32,423 bases of DNA from UBA1422 sp041752735 (GTDB lineage Bacteria > Bacillota > Clostridia > Peptostreptococcales > Anaerovoracaceae), in assembly GCA_041752735.1 (NCBI GenBank), contig JBGSVW010000025.1, positions 1-32,423 of the forward strand, read 5' to 3'. Both the position numbers and the translations under genes were made by a program. The notes below the pieces were generated by a model. That model had not been told where the DNA came from. It saw only the letters and a program-made list of their open reading frames with translations, and ran no database searches. Shown piece by piece: positions 16,658 to 24,681 of the stretch. Position 1 is the stretch's first letter. The number at the start of each line of letters is the position of its first letter.

Positions 16658-16684
16658 AAAGAGGCGAAACGCCTCTTTATTTTT
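16658..16684 (+). terminator. Intrinsic terminator, second copy
   Basis: Same 9-bp stem (AAAGAGGCG/CGCCTCTTT, AAA loop) and A-T-rich tail as the terminator at 12442-12470. In the other direction it could end transcription of the CGGC gene, which stops at 16748. Confidence 0.8.
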
Positions 16685-16747
16685 ATGAATTAGTGAATAT
16701 GGTGAATTGAAAACACGATATTTCGTTGAAGGATATGTATTTATATC

Positions 16748-17191
16748 TCAGTCGTAAGCTTTCATGATAGCCTCATCATCATGAAATAAATCAACTGCGA
16801 TTTCCGCCATATTCATTTTTTCCCAATAGGATAATTGCTTGTGTTCAGAATAGTATTTCATTGGAATAGGATGAGTTCCAACAATAACATCTACTTTATA
16901 TCGACTTTCAATAAATTCCTTAAACTCATTTATATACGGGCAGGGAGGATAGCCTACAACAAGTCCCGTTGCAAGATGAATTGTTTCAGCACCGTTTTTT
17001 ATCATTTCTTCCGGTACGTACTCAATATTTCCGCCAGGGCAACCTCCGCAGTTTGAATATCCGACCAGTTCCACTTCTTCTTCTGGAGTATATATGGAAA
17101 AAGCACCTGCTCGTTCTTTTAAAGCTCTGAGACATTTACCGCCCCCGCAATTTTGATAGCGAGAACAGATAATAATTCCTATTTTCTTCAT
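16748..17191 (-). CDS. CGGC domain protein, putative metal-binding
   Basis: A 147-residue cytosolic protein with the CGGC domain pattern: an early C-S-R-Y-Q-N-C-G-G-G-K-C segment (the 'Y-Q-N-C-G-G-G-K-C' set of cysteines), then the name-giving YSNCGGCPGGN near the middle, 'YPPCPY', and 'VIVGTHPIP' near the end. The cysteine-rich sites suggest binding of a metal or cluster; the biochemical role of the domain is not established. ATG 17191 is chosen because GGAGG (17204-17200) lies 8 nt before it; a start at 17206 would overlap that site. It directly follows the flavin reductase gene and is probably co-transcribed with it. Confidence 0.85.
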   Translation of the reverse strand: MKKIGIIICSRYQNCGGGKCLRALKERAGAFSIYTPEEEVELVGYSNCGGCPGGNIEYVPEEMIKNGAETIHLATGLVVGYPPCPYINEFKEFIESRYKVDVIVGTHPIPMKYYSEHKQLSYWEKMNMAEIAVDLFHDDEAIMKAYD

Positions 17192-17205
17192 GATTTTGAC
17201 CTCCA

Positions 17206-17718
17206 TTAAAAGAAATTAATCTTTGAAAAATCAATATTGCCCTCATGATCTGTAATCTTTACATCGGCGTGTACATATTCAATTTTACCGATAAACATTT
17301 CGTGGGATCCCGTAACAATAGAATCTACTATTGTGCATTCAATATTTACAGGGCAATCAGGTAGCAACGGCGCATTTACCTTTTTGCCATCCTGAAGTTT
17401 AACGTTCATTATGGCAAGTTTATCCTCATCTCTTTTACTGTGACTTCCTAGATAATCATAGGTTTCCTTATAACTTCTGTCCACAAGGTTTACAACGAAG
17501 CATCCGGACTCCTTTATCATTTTGTAGGAATACCTTGTCGGAACAATTCCCACCATAACCATGGGCGGATCATAGCTGCAATTGCAACAATACCCTACCG
17601 CCAATACATTGTTCTCTCCGTCCAGCCCCCGACAGGAAATAAGGACGTTGGGAGCAGCCTGAAGGCAGGATTTCATTTTCGCCTCTTTCTTTTCTGTGGC
17701 CACAATTGTTGTGTTCAT
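17206..17718 (-). CDS. Flavin reductase-like FMN-binding protein (flavoredoxin type)
   Basis: A 170-residue protein with the layout of the flavin reductase-like split-barrel domain: 'PNVLISCRGLDGENNVLAVGYCCNCSYDPPMVMVGIVPTRYS' is the FMN-binding N-terminal half and 'SGCFVVNLV' follows. These proteins bind FMN without an iron-sulfur cluster and pass electrons to partners. AGGAGG lies 5 nt before the ATG. Its stop lies inside the leader of the CGGC gene, 15 nt before that gene's ATG, so the pair form one operon; TauE/SafE lies 82 bp upstream in the same direction. Confidence 0.85.
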   Translation of the reverse strand: MNTTIVATEKKEAKMKSCLQAAPNVLISCRGLDGENNVLAVGYCCNCSYDPPMVMVGIVPTRYSYKMIKESGCFVVNLVDRSYKETYDYLGSHSKRDEDKLAIMNVKLQDGKKVNAPLLPDCPVNIECTIVDSIVTGSHEMFIGKIEYVHADVKITDHEGNIDFSKINFF

Positions 17719-17800
17719 AAATACCTCCTAATAATTTAGCTTTAACCTTTATTTTTTTATACCTAATAGGATGTACGCAGTCTAACAGTTCTACGGCTCA

Positions 17801-18649
17801 TTACAACAATAAGATTCGAAGTCCTGCAAGTAATAAGGCTACCGCTAGCAATCGGATTATGTAAGTGCCCTTGATTTTTTTCGAAATCTTCGCACCTACT
17901 TGCGCTCCAATGATAGCTCCGGTTGCCAAGGGAATTATTTGTGATAATTGCGGAAAAAGGTCCCCGTTAAATAGATGAACCATACTCCCCGAAAATGACA
18001 TAATTCCCAACATAAACTGGGATGTTGCTGTTGCAATATGGATTGGAAAACTTAATAAAGAAACTAAAGCGGGCACGTGAATAATACCGCCACCTATCCC
18101 TAAAAACCCAGCCAAAAAACCAACAAAAACGCTGATTAAAATCCCCTCCCACAGATTATATCTGTACACATTTACCACTGAATCCATATCTTTCATTCGC
18201 CGAACTACCTGCCCTTTTGTTGTTTCCTTATCCCCCGCGCTAACTCTGCTTGGTTTAATAAGTAAGAACCCAGCTAATGCTATGAGGATAACGCCAAAAA
18301 TAATGTCAAACACCGATCTAGGCGTAAAATGGACAAGCCATGCACCTAAAACAGATCCAGGTATTGTGGCAATCGAGAACATAAGCCCTGATTTGAAATC
18401 GATTCGCTTTTGTTTGGCATATGCAATGGAACCGGAGAGGGCGTTGAAAAATACCACAGCCAGGGAGACCGCTGTAATTGTTTCAGGTGCTTGTTCAGGG
18501 TACATAATCAACAAAATAGGCACCAAAATGAAGCCACCACCCGCTCCAATTAGCGTGCCAAATGTACCGACTACAAATCCAAGTAAAACTAAACTGATGA
18601 TTGTAATTGCCAACACTTCACATCTTTCTACCAATCGTATTGTCCACAT
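17801..18649 (-). CDS. TauE/SafE family membrane exporter
   Basis: A 282-residue polytopic membrane protein of the TauE/SafE (DUF81) family. It has the two repeated halves: the first with 'GTFGTLIGAGGGFILVPILL' and 'AVSLAVVFFNALSGSIAYAKQKRIDFKSG', the second with 'GFLAGFLGIGGGIIHVPALV' and 'ATSQFMLGIMSFSGSMVHL'. Members are linked to export of sulfite, sulfoacetate and other anionic compounds; the substrate here is unknown. The start is uncertain: ATG 18649 has no clear ribosome binding site, and GTG 18616 or TTG 18613 would begin at the first membrane helix. Confidence 0.9.
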   Translation of the reverse strand: MWTIRLVERCEVLAITIISLVLLGFVVGTFGTLIGAGGGFILVPILLIMYPEQAPETITAVSLAVVFFNALSGSIAYAKQKRIDFKSGLMFSIATIPGSVLGAWLVHFTPRSVFDIIFGVILIALAGFLLIKPSRVSAGDKETTKGQVVRRMKDMDSVVNVYRYNLWEGILISVFVGFLAGFLGIGGGIIHVPALVSLLSFPIHIATATSQFMLGIMSFSGSMVHLFNGDLFPQLSQIIPLATGAIIGAQVGAKISKKIKGTYIIRLLAVALLLAGLRILLL

Positions 18650-18773
18650 TTGATATGTAGGGCATCAATTTCAGTGGACAAAAGCTTGTTTCGTCTTCAT
18701 TATCAAACATAACATAATATAACGGTAATGTCAGTCTGTTTTCAGTATTTCATGTCTCCAAATTAAATACAAA

Positions 18774-18816
18774 AACAAACCCCCACTTTTATTAATCCAC
18801 AAAAGCAGGGGTTTGT
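18774..18816 (-). terminator. Intrinsic terminator after the sodium:solute symporter gene
   Basis: On the minus strand, ACAAACCCCTGCTTTT pairs with AAAAGTGGGGGTTTGT, with two mismatches, around a 10-nt loop, and TTTTTG follows. It lies about 40 nt after the symporter stop. Confidence 0.8.
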
Positions 18817-18854
18817 GAGAGTTTATACTTTACGTTGACATGGAAATGATTGTG

Positions 18855-20375
18855 TTAATCTATTTTCGTATAGAAGCACTTTTCAATGTGTTGGGCTTCG
18901 AATTTCTTGGTAACCAGGCTGACAAGGGGCACCATAACCACTGAAGCGATCATTGCCGAAACACCAAACTGCGGTGCCATTGTTTTTGCCACAGCAAATC
19001 CAAGTTCCAAGGAGTTATATAGAATGAGACCTCCAACCACAACGACGCCACAAAGCGCACCAGCCCAGGCTCCTGCTCTTGTCACGCCTTTCCAATACAG
19101 CCCCCACAGGAATGGCCCGATAAAGCAACCGGCAACAACACCCCATGAGAAGGACATCAAGTTGACAATGAAAGTGATATTCATGGTTGCGAATAAGTAA
19201 GAAAAAGCAACAAAGAGTACGCAGAAGCTTCTCATGATCAGCATTCTCTTCTTTTCGTCTAGGTTGGGGCGAACTTCACCTAACAAATCAACTGCTACGG
19301 CGGAGCTGGAAGACAAGACCAAGGCTTCCAATGTAGACATAGAAGCAGATAGTAACAGCAACATGATAATACTGAGAAGGATGGTCAAGAAGAGATTATC
19401 CGTGAATACTTCCATGAGAATATAGGGCATGATCCCATCAAAAGCACCAGGTGTGCTTGGTAGTCCATCCGGGAGCGCATCCACAAAAAGTGGACCTGTC
19501 ACACCAACCAAGTAAGCACCACCACCTATGATAAACGCAAACAAGGTTGCAATGATCGTTCCTTGTTTAATGCTGTTCTCATCCTTAATGGCATAGTATT
19601 TGTGAACCATCTGAGGTAGCCCCCATACGCCAAAACTGGTGAGAATGATATTCATAGAAAGGAAAAATCCGTTTTCGCCTCCAAATATCTGTGTTAAATT
19701 GGGGTCAATTGCATTGAGCTTGCGAAATCCTTCTGCAAGGCCGCCAACTTCAGGTTGGGCATAGACTACCGCCACCATGGCCACTACACCGACCAGCATG
19801 ATGATGCCTTGGAAGAAGTCAATCATGGAGGTGGCTTTATATCCACCTAGGAAAAGTCCCACTGCTGTAAGCACAGCCATGAGCAACATAATGATTTCCG
19901 GAGGTACCCCAACAAAAATCGCCGAGAACAGGGAACCCAATCCCCGATAAACGCCTGCAGCATACGGCAAGAGGAATAGGAAAATGACAACGGCCGCATA
20001 AATCTTCAACTTCTTGCTTTGATATCTGGCAGCAAAGAATTCAGGCATAGTTGCTGCACTTAAACGGTGCGTCATCCGCCGAGTAGGTTTGGCAAGGAGC
20101 AACCACGCCAACATGCTTCCGATGATGGCATTTCCTATGCCGATCCAAATGCTACCAACACCGATTCGCCAACCCATCATTCCGGCAAAACCGATAAAAA
20201 TAACTGCAGAAAAATAAGCAGTACCGTAAGAAAATGCAGAAATCCATGGCCCTACATTACGGCTGCCAAGTAGAAATGAGTCCATTGTTTTGGTGGTACG
20301 AAAACTGAAAATCGAAATTCCCAATACCACGGTAACATATAATAGAATAGTGATTAGCGTGATAATCTGCGCCAT
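18855..20375 (-). CDS. Sodium:solute symporter (SSS family)
   Basis: A 506-residue integral membrane protein with about 13 hydrophobic helices. The start has the SSS family signature 'MDSFLLGSRNVGPWISAFSYGTAYFSAV'; later 'ATMPEFFAARYQSKKLK' and 'GVWGLPQMVHKYYAIKDE' match SLC5-type transporters of the proline/pantothenate group. It should move an organic solute into the cell with Na+; the substrate cannot be told from sequence. It is transcribed alone from the promoter at 20439-20467 and ends in the terminator at 18774-18816. The ribosome binding site is GAGGAAG, 8 nt before the ATG. Confidence 0.9.
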   Translation of the reverse strand: MAQIITLITILLYVTVVLGISIFSFRTTKTMDSFLLGSRNVGPWISAFSYGTAYFSAVIFIGFAGMMGWRIGVGSIWIGIGNAIIGSMLAWLLLAKPTRRMTHRLSAATMPEFFAARYQSKKLKIYAAVVIFLFLLPYAAGVYRGLGSLFSAIFVGVPPEIIMLLMAVLTAVGLFLGGYKATSMIDFFQGIIMLVGVVAMVAVVYAQPEVGGLAEGFRKLNAIDPNLTQIFGGENGFFLSMNIILTSFGVWGLPQMVHKYYAIKDENSIKQGTIIATLFAFIIGGGAYLVGVTGPLFVDALPDGLPSTPGAFDGIMPYILMEVFTDNLFLTILLSIIMLLLLSASMSTLEALVLSSSSAVAVDLLGEVRPNLDEKKRMLIMRSFCVLFVAFSYLFATMNITFIVNLMSFSWGVVAGCFIGPFLWGLYWKGVTRAGAWAGALCGVVVVGGLILYNSLELGFAVAKTMAPQFGVSAMIASVVMVPLVSLVTKKFEAQHIEKCFYTKID

Positions 20376-20438
20376 TGGCCACTTCCTCTCTATCGCTTTT
20401 GTGCGTTATAACTATACATTGTAAAAATCATTGTTTGA

Positions 20439-20467
20439 ATTGTACAGTTTTTGTGCTGGAAAGTCAA
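20439..20467 (-). promoter_or_regulatory. Promoter of the sodium:solute symporter
   Basis: On the minus strand, TTGACT (20467-20462) and TACAAT (20444-20439) are separated by 17 bp. The leader is about 60 nt. Confidence 0.75.
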
Positions 20468-20518
20468 TAAATACAGCGTAATTGGTCTTGTTTCAAAGAA
20501 TCTTTGCGTTGAATCGGC

Positions 20519-21076
20519 TTATCTCTTATTAGGGATTTGAATGCTTAACATTTCATATAAATCCACTGCAGCATTGTCTTTCTCATTAAACTCCTCAGAG
20601 AAAGTGTCTAGGCTTCCGACAGGATTTATCGCCAAGCCAACCAGCGCTTTATATGCGACATAGAATTCCGAGAGGGTAGTATAACACTGCTCCAGACCTT
20701 CCGGCGAATCAAACATATCTTTCATTATCAATTGGATTTCTGCTTGATTGGATTCTAGTGTCGAAAGCTTAGCATTAATATCCGCGTCGGCATAGATATT
20801 AGCTAATGCGATATTGAAGTCATCAACAAATTGATTGCCCACTTTTGTGTATTTATCTGTTTCCGGGTCGCTTCTTTCATAAATCGCATTGCTCCACACT
20901 TTTATAACTAAAATGCATATCGCTTCAGCCTCTGCACTGTCCATTACCATCTGGCCGCTTACCATTTCAAGATTGTCAACATAAGCGTTAAAACTACTGT
21001 TAGTATTTACGCTAGAACAGGATGCAAATGATATGAAAATGAAAATAATGGCTATATATAATACTTTCCTTTTCAT
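20519..21076 (-). CDS. Small lipoprotein of unknown function
   Basis: A 185-residue protein that starts MKRKVLYIAIIFIFISFASC, a lipoprotein signal with lipobox F-A-S-C. The mature part is acidic and helical, with segments such as 'QAEIQLIMKDMFDSPEGLEQCYTTL' and 'LDTFSEEFNEKDNAAVDLYEML'. No family was recognised. The start is ATG 21076 because AGGAGGA (21091-21086) lies 8 nt before it; longer starts in the same frame run into the upstream gene. That gene's stop (21078-21080) lies just ahead of this ATG, so the two are likely coupled. Confidence 0.8.
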   Translation of the reverse strand: MKRKVLYIAIIFIFISFASCSSVNTNSSFNAYVDNLEMVSGQMVMDSAEAEAICILVIKVWSNAIYERSDPETDKYTKVGNQFVDDFNIALANIYADADINAKLSTLESNQAEIQLIMKDMFDSPEGLEQCYTTLSEFYVAYKALVGLAINPVGSLDTFSEEFNEKDNAAVDLYEMLSIQIPNKR

Positions 21077-21077
21077 T

Positions 21078-21254
21078 TCAATCGTCCTCCTCATCGTTCC
21101 AGGATGAAACACAATGAATCTCACCGCTATTCATATCCATCGCCATATTGTCTGACATGCGGATCATCATATTCCCTTCGGAATCCATGGCGGTATTGCT
21201 TGAAGTTTCAATTAAAAAGCCTCCATCATTCATGTCACAGATCAGTTTACTCAT
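21078..21254 (-). CDS. 58-residue Met/Asp-rich small protein
   Basis: ATG 21254 is preceded by AGGAGGA at 7 nt, which decides the start over an upstream ATG at 21287. The 58 residues hold eight methionines in NMM, SDNMAMDMN and similar short runs, and the protein ends in an acidic tail (WNDEEDD). No signal peptide or membrane helix is present. I do not recognise it. It sits 2 nt before the lipoprotein start and is likely co-transcribed with it. Confidence 0.65.
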   Translation of the reverse strand: MSKLICDMNDGGFLIETSSNTAMDSEGNMMIRMSDNMAMDMNSGEIHCVSSWNDEEDD

Positions 21255-21511
21255 AATAAATCCTCCTATATTACATTTTGAATTCATCTCGTATATGAAC
21301 TATTAGAATATACATACAATAACACAAAAAAAAGCTTTTCCGAAATAACTTGGCGAAACTCGTATGTCTGGAAGGTGAAACTCGTAGGTTTATCTATCAA
21401 GTCGCCTCAGATACCAGATTATGCTTTTTTAGTCAGTGATAAAATGATACTATTAATGAAGAATGATATCACACGAGGGCATTCCGCCTTGGAACAGAAT
21501 GTAGGTGTAAC

Positions 21512-22159
21512 ATGAGCATTCAAATTGACGAACTTTACGAAGTGAAGTGCATTGATCAACTGACAGATTTGTTTCTTGACGCGTTTCAGGAATACCCCAA
21601 GTTGCGATTCGCATTTCAAAATAGCGAAACCAGAAAAAACGCATTGGAAGCTACCTTTCGGTTTTATGGTGCTTACGATTTGAAATATGGGAAAGCGTAT
21701 TCTTTAGAATCAAAAGTAAACGAAGCCGCAGTACTCATTGAGTCAAGCCAGGTCAAATACTCCTTCCTTCGACATCTGCTGGCTGGTAGCTATTCGAAAG
21801 CATACCGAAATACAATGAAAAAGTTCCGGCCCGATGAGAAACAGATTCTCATACAAATGTTTTCTGAGTTGGATCGATTGGAGAAGCAACTCACATTTCC
21901 TGAGAAACATATATACATAGATTTTATCGGTGTAAAGACCGAGTTGCAAGGAAAGGGACATGGCAAAAAGTTAATGGAACACATTTGCCATTATGCAGAC
22001 CAGTGTAACCTTCCGCTTATGCTGTTTACAAACACACAACTGGACATTGAATTCTATAACAAGCTCGGGTTTGAAGTCGTCGGAACAACCCACTCGGAAA
22101 AGTTTGGTTTCACCAATACGTACATGGTTCGGGATGCGTCACCACATTGTCGTGGTTAA
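21512..22159 (+). CDS. GNAT family N-acetyltransferase
   Basis: A 215-residue protein whose C-terminal third carries the GNAT acetyl-CoA binding motif: 'IDFIGVKTELQGKGHGKKLMEHI' (Q/R-G-x-G-x-G/A as QGKGHG) and 'NTQLDIEFYNKLGFEVVG' after it. The N-terminal ~130 residues are diverged ('FLDAFQEYPKLRFAF'). It transfers an acetyl group from acetyl-CoA to an unknown amine. It is one of few plus-strand genes here, has a short AGGTG ribosome binding site and stands alone between divergent and convergent neighbours. Confidence 0.88.
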   Translation: MSIQIDELYEVKCIDQLTDLFLDAFQEYPKLRFAFQNSETRKNALEATFRFYGAYDLKYGKAYSLESKVNEAAVLIESSQVKYSFLRHLLAGSYSKAYRNTMKKFRPDEKQILIQMFSELDRLEKQLTFPEKHIYIDFIGVKTELQGKGHGKKLMEHICHYADQCNLPLMLFTNTQLDIEFYNKLGFEVVGTTHSEKFGFTNTYMVRDASPHCRG

Positions 22160-22181
22160 TTATAATTGTAGCAACATGATA

Positions 22182-22255
22182 TGGAGCGGATGAGGGGAAT
22201 CGAACCCCCGCCACCGGCTTGGGAAGCCGGAGTTCTGCCATTGAACCACATCCGC
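22182..22255 (-). tRNA. tRNA-Gly (anticodon CCC)
   Basis: The minus strand folds as a complete cloverleaf: acceptor GCGGATG/CATCCGC, D-loop GGTTCAATGGCAGA, anticodon stem CCGGC/GCCGG with loop TTCCCAA, T-arm GGGGGTTCGATTCCCC, and encoded 3' TCCA. The anticodon is CCC (reads GGG). No obvious terminator follows on the minus strand. Confidence 0.95.
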
Positions 22256-22261
22256 GTATAG

Positions 22262-22279
22262 AGGCGGGTTAACCCGCCT
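22262..22279. repeat. Perfect 18-bp palindrome (hairpin) next to tRNA-Gly
   Basis: AGGCGGGTTAACCCGCCT forms a 7-bp GC-rich stem with a TTAA loop. On the plus strand a short T-run follows (TTTTGATT), so it may be a weak terminator for the GNAT transcript. On the minus strand it lies between the tRNA promoter and the tRNA, near the expected transcription start. Confidence 0.6.
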
Positions 22280-22283
22280 TTTG

Positions 22284-22312
22284 ATTATACACAATTTAGG
22301 GTCTTTGGTCTA
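22284..22312 (-). promoter_or_regulatory. Promoter of tRNA-Gly
   Basis: On the minus strand, TAGACC (22312-22307) and TATAAT (22289-22284) are 17 bp apart, just after the aminotransferase stop codon. Transcription would start near the palindrome and run into the tRNA. Confidence 0.65.
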
Positions 22313-22317
22313 GTATT

Positions 22318-23550
22318 CTATTTCATGACTTCGGCGATGATGGCCGGCAGTTTGCGGCAGACTTCTTCGGAGATGGAGGCCACAGAGATTCGAATGCCCT
22401 TTGCAAGGGGCACCACGAAGACACCTTTAGCCTCCAGTTTTTCGCTGATCTCACCCGGGTTGGGGCAAGGCACACAGGCGAAAAATCCGGAGTCGTATGG
22501 CACGCAAGGCAATCCAGCTTCAACGATGCAGTCTTCAAAGGCTTTGCCTCGTCTGGCCAACATGGCCCGGAATCCTTCCCTCTCTTCGTTGACGCGGTGG
22601 AGAAGTTCGGGTTTTTCGTACACTTTACTCATGAGGACCTGTCCTGCTTTGTTGCTGTTGGACCAGCTGCCTCTGGATGAAAATTCGTTGACCAGTTTGA
22701 ATTCAGCGGCGATTTCCGGGGTGGCTGCCATGCAAATGGCGGCTCCGCTTCTCATGCCATACATGGTGAAGGTCTTGGACAAGCTAAACCCGATGATGGG
22801 CAGCAGGTTTTCCGGTAGGTTCTGAAGTTTCGGCATAAAAGACCGTGCTTCATCTTCTTCACCTGCAAAATCGATATAGGCCACATCCACGAAAAGGGTG
22901 ATGTTGCCGAAGGCACAAGCTTCTTTGAGGCAATCCATCACGTTGTCCCAGTCCTCATCATGAAGAGAATAACCGGTGGGATTGTGGGCAGGCGTGTTAA
23001 GCAGAATCACCAGAGAGCCTTGGGATTTGACCAGGTTCATCACCTGGGTTTTGAAGGATCCTATGTTGAATCCGTTGTTTTCGTCAAACAGTTCATAGGT
23101 GGCGATGGAGCGACCGATTTCCTGTGCTATGGTGCCGTATGGGGCCCAAAACCAGTCGGAGGTCAGCACTTTGTCGCCAATCTTGGAATAATTGGAAATG
23201 GTGTTACGGATGGCACCGGTTCCTCCTGGCGTGGCACATACTTCCACGTGGGCGTTGACTTCGTTTCTTCCGAAGGTGGCCTGCTGGATGGCTTTTTTGA
23301 ATCCGGGAGTTCCGCCAATAGGCGCATAGTCCGCATAGTCGTCAGGATCCAGATGTTTAAGGACCTCAACCACAGAGGAAAGCACCACCAGTTTGCCATC
23401 ATCGTCTAATAACGAACCAATGGTTGCGTTGATGACGTTTTCTTTCCCGATTTTGGCGGCAAGAGCTTTGGCTCTGCCATTCAGTGCGAAGATCTTGTCT
23501 TCCAACGGGATGATTCTACCGTTATCTTGGGCAAGAATGTATTTTGACAT
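22318..23550 (-). CDS. Pyridoxal phosphate-dependent class I/II aminotransferase
   Basis: A 410-residue fold-type I PLP enzyme. It has the substrate/PLP motif N-P-T-G at 190-193, the Asp-222 / Tyr-225 pair (VDVAYIDF) and the Schiff-base lysine Lys-259 in SLSKTF. The C-terminal 'GIRISVASI' supplies the conserved Arg for the substrate carboxylate. The substrate is an amino acid, probably aromatic or aspartate-like, but this cannot be told from sequence. The start is ATG 23550, preceded by AAAGGA inside the end of trmB; a longer upstream reading overlaps trmB and is unlikely. It is the last gene of the ecf-queT-trmB operon. Confidence 0.88.
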   Translation of the reverse strand: MSKYILAQDNGRIIPLEDKIFALNGRAKALAAKIGKENVINATIGSLLDDDGKLVVLSSVVEVLKHLDPDDYADYAPIGGTPGFKKAIQQATFGRNEVNAHVEVCATPGGTGAIRNTISNYSKIGDKVLTSDWFWAPYGTIAQEIGRSIATYELFDENNGFNIGSFKTQVMNLVKSQGSLVILLNTPAHNPTGYSLHDEDWDNVMDCLKEACAFGNITLFVDVAYIDFAGEEDEARSFMPKLQNLPENLLPIIGFSLSKTFTMYGMRSGAAICMAATPEIAAEFKLVNEFSSRGSWSNSNKAGQVLMSKVYEKPELLHRVNEEREGFRAMLARRGKAFEDCIVEAGLPCVPYDSGFFACVPCPNPGEISEKLEAKGVFVVPLAKGIRISVASISEEVCRKLPAIIAEVMK

Positions 23551-23554
23551 GTTT

Positions 23555-24199
23555 TTATTCCTTTCGAACTCTAACATAATATATATTTTTCCCCCAGGAG
23601 GAAAACTTCTCTTCGTATTCGGTGAGGGTTTCCTTGGCGGTGTGTGTCGAATCATGTAGGTTGTCGGTTTGGGCTTCAATCATCAGGTCAAGGCGTTTGA
23701 TTTCATCCATGGTGAATTGGAATAATCCTTGGTTGTCGGTTTTGAATTCAAGGAATCCGCCGGGCATCAGGGCTTCCATGTAGCCTTTCAGCTTATCCCC
23801 GTGGGTTAACCGCCGCTTCTCGTGGCGTGGTTTTGGCCAAGGGTCACTGAAGTTCAAATAGATCCCGGAAAGCTCATCAGGAGCAAACCAATCCAGTATA
23901 TTTTCTACATATGATGCCACAAACCTGACGTTTTGTAAACCCAATAATTCCAGTTTTTCTAAGGCGCGAAGAATCACGTTCTCATTGCCTTCCACACCGA
24001 TATAAAATCCATCCGGGTCATCTATCGCTTTCTCCATGAGAAACTTTCCTTTTCCGCATCCCACCTCGATATACAATCCATTGGAATTTGGTTCACAAAG
24101 AGACCGCCACTGGCCTTTCATGGCTGGTGAATCATGGATGATATGATGGCTCAATGCTTCCAATTTTTGTTCAAGACCCTTAATATGTCGCTGTCTCAT
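23555..24199 (-). CDS. trmB: tRNA (guanine-46-N7)-methyltransferase
   Basis: A 214-residue class I SAM methyltransferase. The SAM-binding motif GCGKG is at residues 47-51 (LYIEVGCGKGKF), and the TrmB signature SDPWPKPRHEKRR spans 118-130, followed by 'FKTDNQGLF'. It methylates G46 in the tRNA variable loop. Its ATG overlaps the stop codon of queT by 4 nt (ATGA), and the aminotransferase follows after only 4 nt. The length is normal for bacterial TrmB. Confidence 0.96.
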   Translation of the reverse strand: MRQRHIKGLEQKLEALSHHIIHDSPAMKGQWRSLCEPNSNGLYIEVGCGKGKFLMEKAIDDPDGFYIGVEGNENVILRALEKLELLGLQNVRFVASYVENILDWFAPDELSGIYLNFSDPWPKPRHEKRRLTHGDKLKGYMEALMPGGFLEFKTDNQGLFQFTMDEIKRLDLMIEAQTDNLHDSTHTAKETLTEYEEKFSSWGKNIYYVRVRKE

Positions 24200-24681
24200 T
24201 TGAATATATTCTCATATTTGCTTAGAATCTTGAGTAGTGGGTAGCCTAAAACATAGCAGCTAACCAATTGTCCCACCCCTACGGTTGCCATACAAGCCGT
24301 AAGGCTCATGGGCACGCCGTATGCGTAATAAAGCATGGATCCAATGACTACCGCGTTGACCAGCACCGGAGGCAGTGGCACCAAAATAGGCCGTTTTCGC
24401 AAGGCATAAGACATCAGTGCGGCCAGCAAGGTGGCGCCTCCGCCTAAAACCATATCCAACATGCCATAGGGCCCTAAAATATTGGCAACCATGCATCCTA
24501 CAAAGAGTCCTGGGATGCCGGCGGGCGTTAGGGCCGGTAATACTGTCAAGGCTTCTGCGATTCGAAATTGGATAGGTCCATACCCAAAAGACCCCAACAC
24601 GATGGTCAGGGTGGCATAGATGGCTGCAATCAGGGCCGCTTGAATCCAGAACTTCGTCTGGCGCGTTTTTAGCTGCTTCAT
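24196..24681 (-). CDS. queT: QueT family ECF substrate-binding subunit (queuosine precursor uptake)
   Basis: A 161-residue membrane protein with about five helices. 'GSFGYGPIQFRIAEALTVLPAL' is the QueT family signature (Q-F-R-I-A-E-A-L). QueT is the substrate-specific (S) subunit of an energy-coupling factor transporter thought to take up queuosine precursors. ATG 24681 overlaps the ecfT stop by 4 nt (ATGA). A longer start at 24804 runs through ecfT in another frame and is rejected. QueT genes often stand alone, so its place behind the shared ECF module is of note. Confidence 0.88.
   Translation of the reverse strand: MKQLKTRQTKFWIQAALIAAIYATLTIVLGSFGYGPIQFRIAEALTVLPALTPAGIPGLFVGCMVANILGPYGMLDMVLGGGATLLAALMSYALRKRPILVPLPPVLVNAVVIGSMLYYAYGVPMSLTACMATVGVGQLVSCYVLGYPLLKILSKYENIFK

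Noticed and set aside
21288..21511. A small gene or RNA between the 58-residue protein and the GNAT gene
   Set aside because: No convincing start with a ribosome binding site, no terminator and no recognisable structure; it is treated as intergenic with two opposing promoters.
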